A stretch of 64,000 nucleotides of DNA from Periconia sp. R9002 (GCA_023627715.1 JAMAHW010000071.1:1-64000); one strand, 5' to 3'. Numbered from the stretch's first letter, positions 46,874-59,992 are shown. The notes: generated by a model from the letters alone, not told the origin. Numbers and translations are program-made.

Positions 46874-49234
46874 TTAGTAAAGCGAAGTTTTGGGGTTTCT
46901 AGTTCGAATACTGTGTAAATATGTCGAGTATGCAGGCTTCAATTATGTTCACGTAAATCCACTCAGTGTGGTGACATTCTCCAAAATCCTTCTAGTTTCG
47001 GTTGAAAGTAATGTCATTAAACGAATTTATGTCTCAAATGCAAAGACATGTCACTAATCCATACCTGTTAAACAGAGAACATGGGTACAATGCACTATGG
47101 GTACGCGTATTTACCGGAATAGGCGGCGGAGGCGCGAGTAAGGCTCATCTCGATGAATTTTACCTAAAACAGACATTCGAACGGAAGACCAGCCTTAGTT
47201 TCTCACCCTATCTACCAATCAAGACTTGATCCGCAGATCCTTCAGTCAGCACAGCTTAATTCCTGTAACACCGCTGTTGTATGGCCTCAAACGCTTATTT
47301 TGATTGTTCAGCGAAACTTTCGAACGTACTACTTTGAATGTGGGGAATCTGAAAAGTGCAATTCATGTTCCGGCGCCACATATTGATCAATTACGGTCTT
47401 GGAATACGGGGCAACCACAGTGTAAAAGTAGACTACTGGACCGATTATTTTGTAGCTTCAACCAATTTTCAGGCTTGGTTAGCCCTGAATTCACGACATT
47501 TGAACAGCGCCTATCTCTCCTAAGTTGTGAGTGCGATCCACAGAATCGTACGTATTTGCCTACCAAGGTAGATATCAGTGCCTTTAACAATCAGGAAACC
47601 CCCTGGTCCACGGAAACGAAGACTTTGCTCGATCACAAATTCATCTAACATTTCAGCTGACGAACATGTATATATCTACATTACTAAAACGAGTGCTCCC
47701 CTCATTGCTCACACTGACAACTAGCAAATAGAGAACCATATTCCCAATTTGAAAATATGAACTTAATTGCCCACACCAAGAAATCCATCACGTAGCTCAA
47801 TGAGGCTTTAAAAATAGTGTCATAACAAGAAGGGTATCATATCATACGTACCGCAATTTTGTAAGATTTTCTACTCGACTACACATAAAAGCATCAATCT
47901 CAATATCTTCGATGCTTACGTCTCCACCTATCTACGTGCCACCTCAATCAACACAAACACTGCCAACTATATTCCCTGCAGACACCAAGAACCCGATGCC
48001 ATAGAATCGCATTCATTCGCTAGGCGAGATCTCGGAAACCGAGAACAATGTCATCAATCCCTACTCTCGGGGCTGTGATGACAACTACCTAGTAGGCAGA
48101 CATTGAAAATGGTTCAATCAGGAAAGAATGAAGGTTTGTACCTAAGCAACCTTCAAACATCAATGTACACAGCCGTAATTCTGCTCAAAAATGTGGTATT
48201 GTGCAAATCTATGCGGAATCTGGGTGAGTTTGCATTCTTAGATCGGCAAGATGTTTACTAAAGTTGAGCAACTTCTACCTAGGTAGTTACACTAGAATAA
48301 CTTCGCTGCTGTACCTAATATGACAGCGTTTCCAAACAACGCAACGGAAAAGTGGCCTAAGTAGGTGAAAAGCTGCCTAACTAGACTGATCAGTTGATAT
48401 CACACTTAAACGAACATACTTTCTACTAACTAATCCTCTTCATCGTTCGTAAAGACATACACTTCCTCGAAAAAATACTCACCTATCTACCGTTCTTTGA
48501 CTATGGATATCCAAGCTATAAAGGACGTACTACCCAGGATATCCACCAGTCAGTCAAACTTCGTGCCCAACTAAATTCTCACGCTATTGATGTTGAATAC
48601 CGCGGATTGATGGACACCAATTCTTACAATAATATGTCGACTGTTACAGTTTTCACAGGGGCAATCAGTGTACTTCCTAAACTTCCAAGGATTAGGTTTT
48701 ATTTCATTTCGTAATAGATGTATGTGGGAGAAGTAGAAAGAGGATACATTAATGCCCTCGTTCCAATCCACCCAAGAGATTGCCGATAATATCGAAGTGC
48801 CAGCGGACAACGAAAAGGTTTCGAGGGAGTGTGTGCACGAACTATATTAGACGAATATTTGTTAATTTTTTGTTCTTTTTGGAAGATACTTGAGAAGATG
48901 ATGTTTGCTATAGAAGTCTGTACTATTACAACATACGCACGCACGCATGGATATTCGCGGGACCCGACTTCAAGTACGAAGGAAAAGCAGAGATTTTGAG
49001 AAACAGAAGTGTATACATTTCTAGCGCTTCGAGGAGAAGAAGAAAGAAAGCGAATGACAGTGCTGTTTTCCAAGATTTTACAAAACAAACTTCCACGCTG
49101 TACACAACTTTATCTTGTACTACGGATAGCAATGATTCCAGGCGAATCCATAACGAGTACATAGCCATACTGATTTTTTTTTAAAATTTTACAGGTTTGT
49201 TGGTGCGACGTTCTTGTGGGGCGACGATCATATT
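46874..49234. other. AT-rich gene-poor region with one palindrome copy
   Basis: 2.36 kb without a supported gene. Open frames such as 47304-47648 lack motifs and splice support. The 3' UTR of the oxidase and that of the DUF7728 gene should lie at the two ends. No clear transposon ends. Confidence 0.55.
48276..48285. repeat. TACCTAGGTA palindrome, copy 6
   Basis: Exact copy in the gene-poor region. Confidence 0.95.
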
Positions 49235-50428
49235 CTATTTGGTGATTTCGTCCGCGGGCTCCTCAACGGCCTCCTTTTCGGGTGCCGGTTCGTAGACGGG
49301 CGGGGCCTCGTATTCCGGAAGCTCAGCAATATATGCCTCTTTCTCGTTGCTGTTCTCGATGTACTCGGCGTCCTCTTCCTCGTCCAAAGCGATCCGCTCA
49401 TATGGGCCACGTCCGCGAACTTTGGCCACAACAATGGCGATGACATATCCCAAAGCCATGCCGATGAGATAGGTGAGCGTGCCGGCGAAAATGCCGATCA
49501 AGATAGGGATCAGTACCGTGAAGAAAGCGCGGCGGATAAACATGTGCGTGCTGTGATGGTGGTGGTGAGGCCGTCCGTGATGGTTGCCCATGTGGTGTGG
49601 TCCATTGTGGGGGTGGTGGTGGGGGTGTCCAGGGCGGAATCTGTGCGGAGGTTTACCCACTACACCGTCCTCGGACATAGGGTTGCTCTTGTGCTTGTGG
49701 CAGGCTTTGGCCACGGAAGATTTTAGGCCGTTGATGCTGTTTGATAGATAGGAACGCCATTGGCAGAGCACTGGCCATTCCTTGCATTCGCCCTCTAGGC
49801 CTGTTTCTCCGGCTTCTGTTGATTTGAAGGACGCAATCATGAGGCGCCCGCTTGTATCCTTGAGAAGGTTGACCGTCAATGCTGGTGGATTCACTGGTCG
49901 ACCTTCGATCGAGGTAATCCTGAACGTCACAGGAAGAAGTTCGACACCAGCTTCAGTGACGGTCTCGGCGGAGCTGAAGTGGAATGTGTAACCTGTAACC
50001 TGGAGGCGCAAGGCATCTTCGGCGGTGGGATCAAGTTGTGTGACATAGAAAGGCGTGGTAAAGTAGCCAAAGGTAGGTGGGTATAGTTGTACGCCTTCGA
50101 CATCAAGTGTGTCTTCACTTGAACCAACCTCGAAGTCAAGCAGCTATATCAAGGTGTTAGTTGAATGTGATGTAGCGGAGTTGCATAGGAGATATCATAC
50201 GTAAGTGCTGCCGATGTCCTGATTCCACGACAGAGCCTCGTTTCCCTTGGTAGCAAACGCGCAACTGGGGCATTCGAGGGCGACGGTCCGTTTCATAGGA
50301 TTTACAGATATTTCCAGGGCGCTATCATCGCCAAGGTTCAAATCGGTAGCTGTGACGCTTGGAGGAAGCAGTATCGCACTGGCCGTGGTGGCGGCCAGCG
50401 CCATAAGTCTAAGGTTGCGGCAGATCAT
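49235..50428 (-). CDS. DUF7728-type fungal membrane protein with His-rich segment
   Basis: Two exons: 50428-50201 and 50143-49235; 378 aa, phase 0. A signal peptide (LMALAATTASAILLPPSVTA) leads into a luminal domain with VALECPSCAFATKGNEALSW (CPxC) and LRLQVTGYTFHFSSAETVT, GECKEWPVLCQWRSYL. A His-rich stretch near 49543-49656 has about 16 His in 38 residues (PGHPHHHPHNGPHHMGNHHG and HHHHHSTH). Then a long TM helix region (FFTVLIPILIGIFAGTLTYL and GMALGYVIAIVVAKV) and an acidic cytosolic tail (LDEEEDAEY, EAPPVYEPAPEKE). I recognise the DUF7728 architecture (secretory-pathway fungal protein of unknown role). The His-rich region could bind metal ions; this is inference. Confidence 0.8.
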
Positions 50429-53079
50429 GATTGAAAGAGGTTAAGGAAAAAGAAGAAAGAGATGGGTATCAAGTTGTTGTAGAACGGTTGAGGAAAGAAA
50501 GGAAAGAGGTGGTGATGGTGAGGCTGCTACATCAGGGTGTTGTTGGACAAAGAGGCGAAGGAACTGGTCAGTCGCCGCGTCATCATGTCACGTGCGTTAT
50601 CAGATTAGTCACGCGACCCTAGTTTCCTGTACGTGATGGCTTGTTTCAGAGGCCGTGATAATGCTTCGTCTGTCCCAGTTAGAGAGCAAGGAGAGGGCTG
50701 CTTTCAAACTTGAGACCGCTTTCAAACACAGGTACTGTTTATTTAGGAATGAAAGGATGTCCATCACCTGCTCATCTGCAGGAGAACATCCACGCATACC
50801 CTTTCCTTCGTCCAACACCAGCTGCTTAAATTATCAAGTCGTGCATCCTCACCCTCACAGGCCTGTCTCCCATAACGAATGACATTGCTGTCGCATCGAA
50901 TATCCACGTAATTCTCAAACCCCACAGCAGGCGCTGTCAATAAACTCACGACACCGCGACAAGAAACCTGCGTTAGCGTTGGGCAAACATCTGAAAATAA
51001 TTCTTGTTTATTAGCCAGGGATTCCTATTGCATGTATTTGAACCTCCCCTTAATAATATGTCGCCGACGCAACTGCTCGCAGAAATGAACATCTTATATA
51101 TAGCCTCATGACACCAGAGGGTGTTTTGGTTCGATTCAACCGTCCGTTTTGTTTTTGATATAGTCACCGCTGGGGCAGATATTAATATACTTGCACATGT
51201 GGGAATTTCGCATCTCGTGTGGGGTTTTTGTCATTTTCGACTTTTATCTCTTTACTTAGAATCGAAAGTCAATGACGTGGATAAAAATAACCTCTGTCTA
51301 CATTTACTCAGAGAAAAAACCGCGAGACCCACACACGCATGCATGCACACCACACGTAATTTTATCGTGCGGAAGATATTACCTATATGCATGTGTAGGA
51401 ATATATATGCGCGTACGACCATTCTACGCGTCCTCTATCGTTGGTGTTCGCGTTTCCCTCGCGCCTTTTTCGGCGTTGTATACGAATTCCTAGTTCCCGT
51501 GTTAGGATAGGGTGTTCGGAGATGCTTGCGATGGGAAGTTTATATACAGGGTGACCAACACTTCGCCATGTAGGCGCTTGAGGTGGTGGTAGACGGTAAG
51601 ATTCGATGTATTGGACGATTTATTTGTGAAACCCAATTTGCCGATATGCGAGTGCAAAATGCTGGCAACAGTGATGATTGTCGTACCATAGGGGCAGTCT
51701 TACGCCACACGCACGCGCAGTCACCAATAATTGAATATGCACACCCTCACACACCCTCAGCTCTCAATTGGCCTCTCACATATGTGTCCCGCAAATTCTC
51801 AGCCGTTGTATGCGATTCATGGCCGGCTGAGATGCACTCGTCAGCCACCATCTAGGTCCCAAATCCAACCAGCAGATGGAACTCTCCCATAGGGGAAAGA
51901 AGAAACAAAACCGGAGACTTGAAACTCGCCAGCGGTAAACGGCGAGTTCGGGGATTACGGGCGGTCCCTACGTGCATATGCAGGCAGATGGGCGGCCCTG
52001 GGAGGCCACGTTGGCAGGCGGTCAATGTGTGTGCGGCGCGGTGCGGTGCGGTACGGTACGCGGTATGTACGCATGTCCCAGAATTTGCGAAAGGTTAGTT
52101 CAGCGAACACGACAAAAAAGAAGCACAATGTGGTGTCGTGATGTCAGCATGGTAAGCGAATTTCGCTGACGACCGACCGTTGGACGCTTTCTCGCCAGTG
52201 ACGCGATGATCGCAGGGGCTGCTGCCTGTTCTGTTCGTTATGACGTGACTTTGTTTGACAGGATTGCTGATGCACTTCTTCACGTGTGAAAAGCGAATGT
52301 TGTAACCGGTGGAAGCTGGAAAAAGAACGCACGCTCACATCTTCCACGAAGGGAACACACTGCATGGCGTCCGGGCACGTGCTTTGGCGATCAGGGCATG
52401 GCACGGGCCGCATACCGGTTAAAGGTTTTTGGGAATTCTGCGCAGAGCGGGTGCAAACCTGCAAATCCTTGCTGGTGCAAAGGAGCGGTCGCGATGGATG
52501 GATGGATGGATGGACGGCAAGTGGGAAGCTCATGTACGCGCCAGCGACAGCTCATGTGTTCGCCCCGTCTGGGTTTACTGTCACGGACTTGAATGAAAGA
52601 TGGTCTCCCGAGTCGGGCTTTCATCAAGTGCAAAGTCCGTAGAAATCTGCCAGCGTAAGCACACGCGAAGCGGATACACCCGGTGACAGTGCTTATGCTG
52701 GATGCGCATCGTAGAGCCAATCGAACGTCATGGAAATGGCATGGGCCTTGGCAGTTGAATCAAGTTCACAATTTTTCTCCCTATCCATATCCAGCTGCGG
52801 AGGTGGAGCGTTGCGGGCGAGTCTCAATAAGAGAACTCAAACAGTAGGTGGCTGATGTCATTGTGGTGTGTGCGTAATCGCCCGTAGCATCAAATTCTCA
52901 GATTAGCATACGAGCCATGTGTCTATGTTAATTAAACTTGATTTTTGTTTGAAATGCATTTTCGCGGCGAGCGAAACGTCTGATACGTCTATGTGGGAAT
53001 CGTGCCTAGCCCTGGGGAATCTGTACAAGAAAATGAACAACGAAGTGAAAAAAAAGAACAAAAAAATCGTCGGGTCGTT
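50429..53079. other. Gene-poor region between the DUF7728 gene and RSR1
   Basis: 2.65 kb with no supported gene on either strand. It contains a GATG repeat, a CACGTG-type core near 50590 and CA-rich runs near 51330-51350. It carries the DUF7728 promoter and the RSR1 3' UTR. Confidence 0.55.
52493..52514. repeat. (GATG)n tetranucleotide repeat
   Basis: About five and a half GATG units. Confidence 0.9.
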
Positions 53080-54080
53080 TTACAGGATGGTGCACCTAGG
53101 CCTGTGTCTGGGTTTGTGGGGCTGTCTTTCAGGACGGGATCCTTTACGGTCTCGGCGATCTTTCATGATGATTTGTCGGCAGAGGTCGACAAAGACTTCA
53201 TCCACGTTGGCTCGTCTTCGAGCACTCGCTTCGTAGTAAGGAACGCCACCCCAATCCTGTGAGGTTTTGAAGGCTCTTGCTCTGGACACGGCTCGGTCGT
53301 CTTCCAAATCTGACTTGTTTCCAACAAGGACCATAGGAACATCATCTGGAACACTATGGTTAGTATATATATGTGCAGGAAACGGCGGGCGGGTGACTTT
53401 ACTAGCTTCCTTGATTTGTCGTATCTGTTCTCTGAGCTCGTTTAGTTCGTACAATGAATTCATGCTCGTTATGGAGAAGACTAGCAGAAAACCCTGGCCT
53501 GTTTTCATCTGCTAAAGTTAGTGTGTTGTATCTGAGCGAGACGGCGAAGTCATACATAGAGTTCCCTAAGTAGCGAGTCAGTTGCGTGTCGGCATGTGAA
53601 AGAGTAGTAGTTATATTACCTCATGGCAGTGAACTGTTCTGTCCCTGCTGTGTCAAGAATTTCGAGTATGACATGTCGGCCCTATTACAGGAGGTTAGTA
53701 TACAGCCGTGCAATTCGGTGGCGTCTAAACACTTACATCGACTTCGATGGCCTTACGATAGGAGTCTTCTATCGTTGGGTCATATGACTCTATCCACACA
53801 TTCTGGACGAATTGCGCTAAAAAAGGGGGTCAGCTTCGCACATGGTTAAATATTGACTTGGGTACAAGCATATCTTACCTGTGAGGCAGCTTTTTCTGCA
53901 CGGAGAAGTGGGGTCAGCGTAACAATTCAACCGTGCATTGATGTTTCGAAGTGTTTCTTACCCAACTCCGCCTGACTGATAGACTAGTTAGCAGGTTGGA
54001 GGAAAGGCTCATCATGACACTTTGAAAAGGGGAAGAAGACGTACCCCGAGAACAACAATATGGTATTCTCTTTGACTCAT
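53080..54080 (-). CDS. RSR1: Ras-family GTPase, RSR1/Krev (Rap) type, eight exons
   Basis: Exons: 54080-54045, 53975-53962, 53895-53879, 53816-53737, 53681-53620, 53565-53556, 53508-53403, 53345-53080; 196 aa, total 591 nt in one frame. Three exons are only 14, 17 and 10 nt. Sequence: [20 protein letters not shown] (G1 across exons 1-3), [20 protein letters not shown] (Rap-type effector loop), [20 protein letters not shown] (G3 and switch II across exons 5-7), [16 protein letters not shown] (G4), [16 protein letters not shown] (G5, with SAR instead of SAK), a basic tail and CTIL as a CAAX box. RSR1 proteins mark polarity sites by recruiting Cdc24 and Cdc42 at the plasma membrane; Krev-1 is the Neurospora counterpart. 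The CAAX ends in Leu, suggesting geranylgeranylation. Confidence 0.88.
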
Positions 54081-56397
54081 GCTTGCGCGCCTAAGACTGT
54101 CGGTTTAGGGTGCAAATTTCTTGAATTCTGAACTTTGCTTCGTTGTCGTAGTGAATAAATGGATTTTTCTTTATTTTTCTTCAGGCAAGCTTGTTGTGAT
54201 TTGCCCCGATATTGTGTGTTGTTTGTTTGTTGTTTTTGTTGTTGTTGCCGTTATCCAAGATGGCGATGGCGCGTTGCTAAAAGCAGCAAGTGGGCGCAGA
54301 AAATGCGGGTTCGGGAGCGATGCTACAAATGGATTGAGCCGAGGACGAGGCTTGCTGGTTGAGGGAGCAAGACCGACGAGGTGGTGGAGGAGCAACAATG
54401 TCGAGACGAGGTTTGGGGGGAGGGGGGATTTGGTTGTGGAGGATTGTGGGACGGATGGCCAGAGCAGGAGTAAAGTAAGGTTAGGAGTTGGGAGACGGGG
54501 TGGCTAGTGTTAGTGGGCTGTTGGTGGTTTGAAGGATGCCAGGGCGTTTTGGCAGACGGCCATGGATGGGGACGAGTTAGTAGGTAGCTCGGTTCGGGGG
54601 GAATTGCAACGGAGAAAGGCCGAGGGGGTAATGAGACTAGATATGGAGATATAGATGGATGGATGACTTTGGGGTGATTGATGTATGACAGCAGACGGGC
54701 AGGCAGGGTGACGAGGGAGAGGCTGCATAAGTACTTTAGCAATTCAGGGCAGTCTATGGGTGGTGGGCTGGCTGGCCAGCAGAAAAACATTGACAGTCGT
54801 CGACATGGCCCCCTGATTGGACTTGTGGCATTTCATGGATGCCGGTAGCACGACCGGCGCATTGGGAGGCCCGCCCGATTGCCGCGACCCTGGGACCGTC
54901 AGACCCCGTCTACAAATATCCTTCCACGCAGTTAGCTATGTCACTGAGCAGAAGATTCAACCGGCTCCTTAGCCACAACTCGCGGCTGACGAATGCCCAC
55001 CACCACCATAGCCAGCTTACTCCATCCATGTTACGACTCCATATATAAACCTCCTCTCCTGTGCTGGTCGCTGGCCGCTCCTAACTAATCTCCGCCTGCC
55101 TCAAACGGGCGCCGTGCATGGCTGGTTGCGGTCCGCTCCCCACTGGCTCGAGTACTACTGACTTTTACACTACAACACTGCCCTCAGCACATGCCCACCC
55201 ACATGGCATGGCACATCTCGATGATGATGATGATCCATGATGCTGTATACCTTTTGTTTGCCGATGCCTTGAACCATACATGATGCTTATCCACAAGAGG
55301 ACAGTTCATTTTTCATGACCTCTGGCCGAATCACCAAGTCGGGGGTGGGGGTGGAAATAGATCCCAAAATAAAATCCAGAGGAAAAAAAATAGATCAATC
55401 CTTGCATCATGGATATGAACATTGACCTGGTACAGTGGTAGTTACGCTGTGGCTTGTACCACACACGTAGGGTGTGCATTAGATGGGCTTTGTACTCAGG
55501 CAGACAGTACGGGGCATTTGGGACGCAAACAATCCACCGAGGGAGAGAGGCTGCACTTGCAGCCGTGCAGCGGGACCCAGCTGTAGCCCGGTTGGCGTAT
55601 ACATGGCAATGCCTGCCACAGCGGCGCGCGAGAACCAAAGCGGCATTTGGGGTGGTGGTGACACACAGACTCCAGACGGCGGTTGATTGTGCTTTGCCTG
55701 GACTCGTTGGAGATAAAAAAATGAAAAATAGACGGAACCGGAGTCAGGGTGGAGTGACGAGTAGACCGCCGGAAGCCTACCCGTCGCCGCGAGCAGAAGC
55801 CAAATGCTCCAAAGGTAACGGCACAGTGGGTGCAATGATTCAACCGCGCGCGCCATGAGCAAATCGGTCGAGCAGGGCCCAGGATGCCAACTGCAAAAGG
55901 CAAAGAAGATGCCAACGCCAGAGCCTAGAGCAGATAAGTAAAGGAGATCCATAGCAACGGCGACCCGATGTTGCATAATTTTTCGGCTCAGATGGAGACG
56001 GCGACGACAACGGCCTGACGGTCAGCAACATCAGGATTCACCAAGCACCGAAACGAATCGAAGTACGTGAACTGACAACGGGACTCTGAAGTTCGGACCG
56101 AAAGCTGCCGGCATCTTGGATCTGATTGCTTATGTATACGCACGCATTGATGCATATGGATTTGAATGCGTGTAACTGTGTCATCACGTGACCTCCTCGG
56201 TTCTGGACAGCAGCTTGACATCAATGGGGTAACTACGTGCACGCACCACCACTATGCACTGTGTGCACCCTGCAGGCATCTCACCTCCACAGTCAATGTT
56301 CATTGACTTGTATTGTAGACTCGAGTTCCTCGTCTCCATGCGCTGCCGCCTGCTCTAATCGACTATCCGCAGCCCCAGCCCCGCCCCTCACACCACT
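54081..56397. other. Large divergent intergenic region between RSR1 and EMC1
   Basis: 2.3 kb without a supported gene. Open frames at 54323-54790 and 55454-55976 are low-complexity or lack motifs. It includes a GTT-rich run near 54216-54246 and a GATG run near 54654. Promoters of both flanking genes are in it. Confidence 0.55.
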
Positions 56398-59293
56398 ATG
56401 CGTCTTCATGCTGCTCTCTCCCTCGCCGCATGTCTCGCCCCGGCTTTCGCAGTATTCGAGGATGATGCCCACCACATCGACTTTCATCATGCCCTGCTAG
56501 GCCTCCCCAAACACGACGCAACCTTCTTCTCAAAGCCCTACGCCGCCTCCAAAGCCTCTCTGCTTTACACTGCATCCCAGAATGGAACCATTGGTGCCGT
56601 GAATCCAAAGGATGGTGCTTTGGTCTGGCGCTCCTCGCTAGGCCCCAGCAGCGCAGCCCACCTTAGATTTGGGGAGGAACAAGACGTCATCATCAGTGGA
56701 GTGGGAAATCGCATAGTCGCATTCAGCGCCTCCGACGGCAGGATCGTTTGGGAGACAAACTTGAAGGCTGATGGCTCGGCGGTCCAAGACCTCGAAATCC
56801 TAGAGCAGGAAGATGGCATTTCGAATCCCGAGACCAAGGATGCCATCGTCCTCGTCGACGGCACAGAGCAAGGTGTCAAGAGACTAGACGGGAAGACGGG
56901 ACGTGTCAAGTGGACCCTGGAGGAAACAAGGTGCGTTGCCAACACCTCCATCCTCCCCATTCAATGCTGACAGTGCTCTAAACAACAGCGGTGATGTACC
57001 ATTTCAAATCTCGACTTCGCCCACGACCATCTACTACATCTCCCTCCATTCGCCCTTACTAGGTGGTGGCTCCAAACTTCGCGTGTCCTCGCTGAGCCCC
57101 ATCACCGGCAAAAAGATCGATTCATACCAGTTGAGCTCTGAGGCAGAGATACACGCAAAAGACAATATCCTATTTGCTGGCGCAAATACAGCAACTCCTC
57201 TACTGGCATGGACCGACAAGGCGCATAAAGTGCTGAAGGTGAACATTATTGGAACCAAAGGCATATCAACCTTCAACACACCCACAAGTGAGCCAGTAGA
57301 GAAGATTGTGCTTCACGCGCCCAACCGTTTGAATTCGCTGTCCCACTTTCTGGTAGAATATCAGACTGCCACGGGACACTCGGCCGAGGTTTTTCATGTG
57401 GATTTGAAGCAAAACACCATCTCAAAAGCGTATTCACTTCCTCAGCTCAAAGGCAAGGGCACATTTGCGACCAGTACCACGAACGCCAACGTCTACTTCG
57501 CTCGCATCACCACTGATGAAGTCACCGTCGTTTCCTCTGTTTCTCACGGAATTCTCGGACGATGGGCTCTGAAAGGTTCCCCTTCTCTGGCCGGCGCCTA
57601 CCCTGTGCATGCGGTTTCTGAAGTCGTAGTAAAGGATAACTCTGCGTCGGCTGTAAGGTCTGCGGTTCTGTTTTCCAACGGGCAATGGGCACTTGTACGC
57701 AATAGCGATATTGCCTGGTCGCGTCCAGAATTCCTGTCAAAAACAACGTCTGCCGTATGGGCAGAGTTGCCAGAAGAGGAAGCACTTGCGCACGAACTGG
57801 AAGTCGAGGGCCACCAAAATGTCGTTGCTGCGTACATTCACCGTGTCAATAGACACATCAAGGATCTCGAGCACTTCCCAGCTTGGTTGCAAAACCTCCC
57901 GACTCGCGTCCTTGGCAACCTTGTGGGCACGACTGGTGATTCTACTATAGACGATATCCAACATGATACCTTTGGCTTCCATAAGCTTGTTGTTCTGGCC
58001 ACCGAAGGGGGTCATTTGGCTGCGCTTGATGTTGGCGCCAAGGGCAAGATTGTCTGGAGCATTGACCTCCATCAGTTTGACCCGAAAGCTTCCTTTTCCA
58101 GTCCTTCATTGCGGGCATTCCGTGGATTTGTTGAAATCAAAGACCCGAGCCTAACCAGCCCGCTATTTATCAACTCTACTTCAGGCAGCCAGCTTTTGGC
58201 CAAAGATGTTACACTCAACCTCCCCATTGCTACGAAGGATCAGAATCTCGTCACATTTGATTTAGTGGACGGCGAACTTAAGGGATTCCTTGGTACCGAG
58301 CCCAGCTCAGAAGTTGCTTGGACATTCACGGCTGCCCCGGGCGAGAAGGTGGTCAGTTACACCGCTCGACCTGCCAAGGACCCAGTGGCTTCTATTGGCA
58401 AAGTGCTCGGAGATCGACGAGTCCTTTATAAATATCTCAACCCTAACTTGGTCTTAGTCACTGCAGTGACTGAGTCTGCCCGTAAAATATCCATCTATCT
58501 TTTGGATTCTGCGTCAGGGCAGGTACTTCACACCGCGGCTCATTATGGTGTCGATACCTCGCGGCCTATTCCCTCCACTTTTTCGGAGAATTGGTTCACT
58601 TACTCGTTTACTATTGACGCTTCCTCACCAGGTGCTGCTCGCGGCTATCAGCTTGTGGTGTCCGAATTGTACGAATCACCGCTCCCCGATGACAGAGGCC
58701 CGCTAGGAGCCTCATCCAATGCTTCCACTGTACAACCTAGTGAAGTGAAAGGGGACGCGACAAAACCCCATGTATTGTCACAGAGCTACCAGATTCCCGA
58801 GGAGATTTCGCACATGACTGTTACGCAGACGCGACAAGGCATTACTAGCCGCGAGCTCCTCGTCACGCTTCCCGCTTCTAACTCCATTGTCGGAATTCCT
58901 CGCCAAGTTATTGACCCCCGACGACCTATCGGTCGCGAACCCACCGCACAAGAACAGTCAGAGGGGCTCGGGAAGTACGTACCCATGATACTATTTGATC
59001 CAAAGTGGCATCTGAACCACGTCTACGAAGTTACTGGTGTTCGGGATGTCATCACCAGCGAAAGTGGCGTGGAAAGTACCAGCTTGGTCTTCGCGTATGG
59101 CTCGGATCTATTTGGTACGCGGGTAGCACCCAGTTTCGCGTTTGATGTTTTGGGCAAGGGATTCAACAAGATTCAAATGACATTAACGGTTGCGGCATTG
59201 TTCGTCGGCGTGCTCTTTGTAGCCCCGCTGGTAAGCTATCCATTCTTTGAGAAGCTAGTTGAAGAAGGCATTTTGGCTGACAAACAATTATAG
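56398..59293 (+). CDS. EMC1: ER membrane protein complex subunit 1 (EMC1)
   Basis: Two exons: 56398-56930 and 56989-59293; 945 aa. The intron is GTGCGT...ACAG, phase 2. A signal peptide (MRLHAALSLAACLAPAFAVF) leads into a PQQ-like beta-propeller: LLYTASQNGTIGAVNPKDGALVW and IVAFSASDGRIVWETNL repeats in the luminal part. Further downstream LVVLATEGGHLAALDVG is another blade. The C-terminal DUF1620 region holds PRQVIDPRRPIGREPTAQEQ and YVPMILFDPKWHLNHVYEV, followed by the single TM helix (LTVAALFVGVLFVAPLVSYPF) and short basic/acidic tail. EMC1 is the large luminal subunit of the EMC insertase that places tail-anchored and multi-pass proteins into the ER membrane. Length fits the family, so the gene is complete. 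Confidence 0.92.
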
Positions 59294-59982
59294 GTTCAAA
59301 GGAAGCAAATCAATACTTTGTGGACTACTTAAGAAGAAAATTTTACGACGCAAGCGTACTTGAAATGTACATGGAAATAGACGCAAACTAGACACATGTA
59401 ATCTCCCCTAATTCATATTGGCCCATGTGGAAGTCTCAGCCTATTGGGATGTCATTAGTAGACTATAACGAAAGAAAATATGGACGTTGAGGGTGAGCAA
59501 TCGGGAATAGAATAGCGGAAGCAAACGGCAGCAACGACCGAAGTGTGCAACAAAGTGTGTTTTTAACACTTTCATGGCTTATGCGCCTTTTGAGGCGTAA
59601 GCCAGAAGTCATCCAGTCGTGTATGTGGATGACATTAGATCTGCGGGACGACGACGCAATCGTCCCGAACCACCGATAGCTTGAAGAAGAAGAAAAAAAG
59701 TTAACCCCATTCTGACAACATCTATCTCCTTTCCCACTCCCCAAGATTATCTCATTGCGTGAATAAGCCGCTGACTGCTTGTTCCCTTGATTACGCGTCG
59801 GGAATAACAGTATCATAATTGACCGTGTACGTGCGTGCGTGCATGCAAGAATCTTGTTTTATTAATCGAATCGGAAATGGCTGACATGTATTACCTACAC
59901 ATGTAACATAATCCACCCGCGCATACATGCATACTCGCATGATTAGACATCCCTCAAAAACCACAACTTTTCTTCACTTAAG

Positions 59983-59992
59983 TACCTAGGTA
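59983..59992. repeat. TACCTAGGTA palindrome, copy 7
   Basis: Exact copy, extended right as GGTATGGTA. It lies 173 bases before the hairpin. Confidence 0.95.

Noticed and set aside
47002..47648. Two open frames in the AT-rich gap after the FAD oxidase.
   Set aside because: No motif or splice support; AT-rich DNA of this length often holds such frames by chance.
54323..54790. A Pro/Ser-rich 155-aa frame on the minus strand between RSR1 and EMC1.
   Set aside because: Low complexity, no splice logic and no domain; probably G-rich promoter DNA read as codons.
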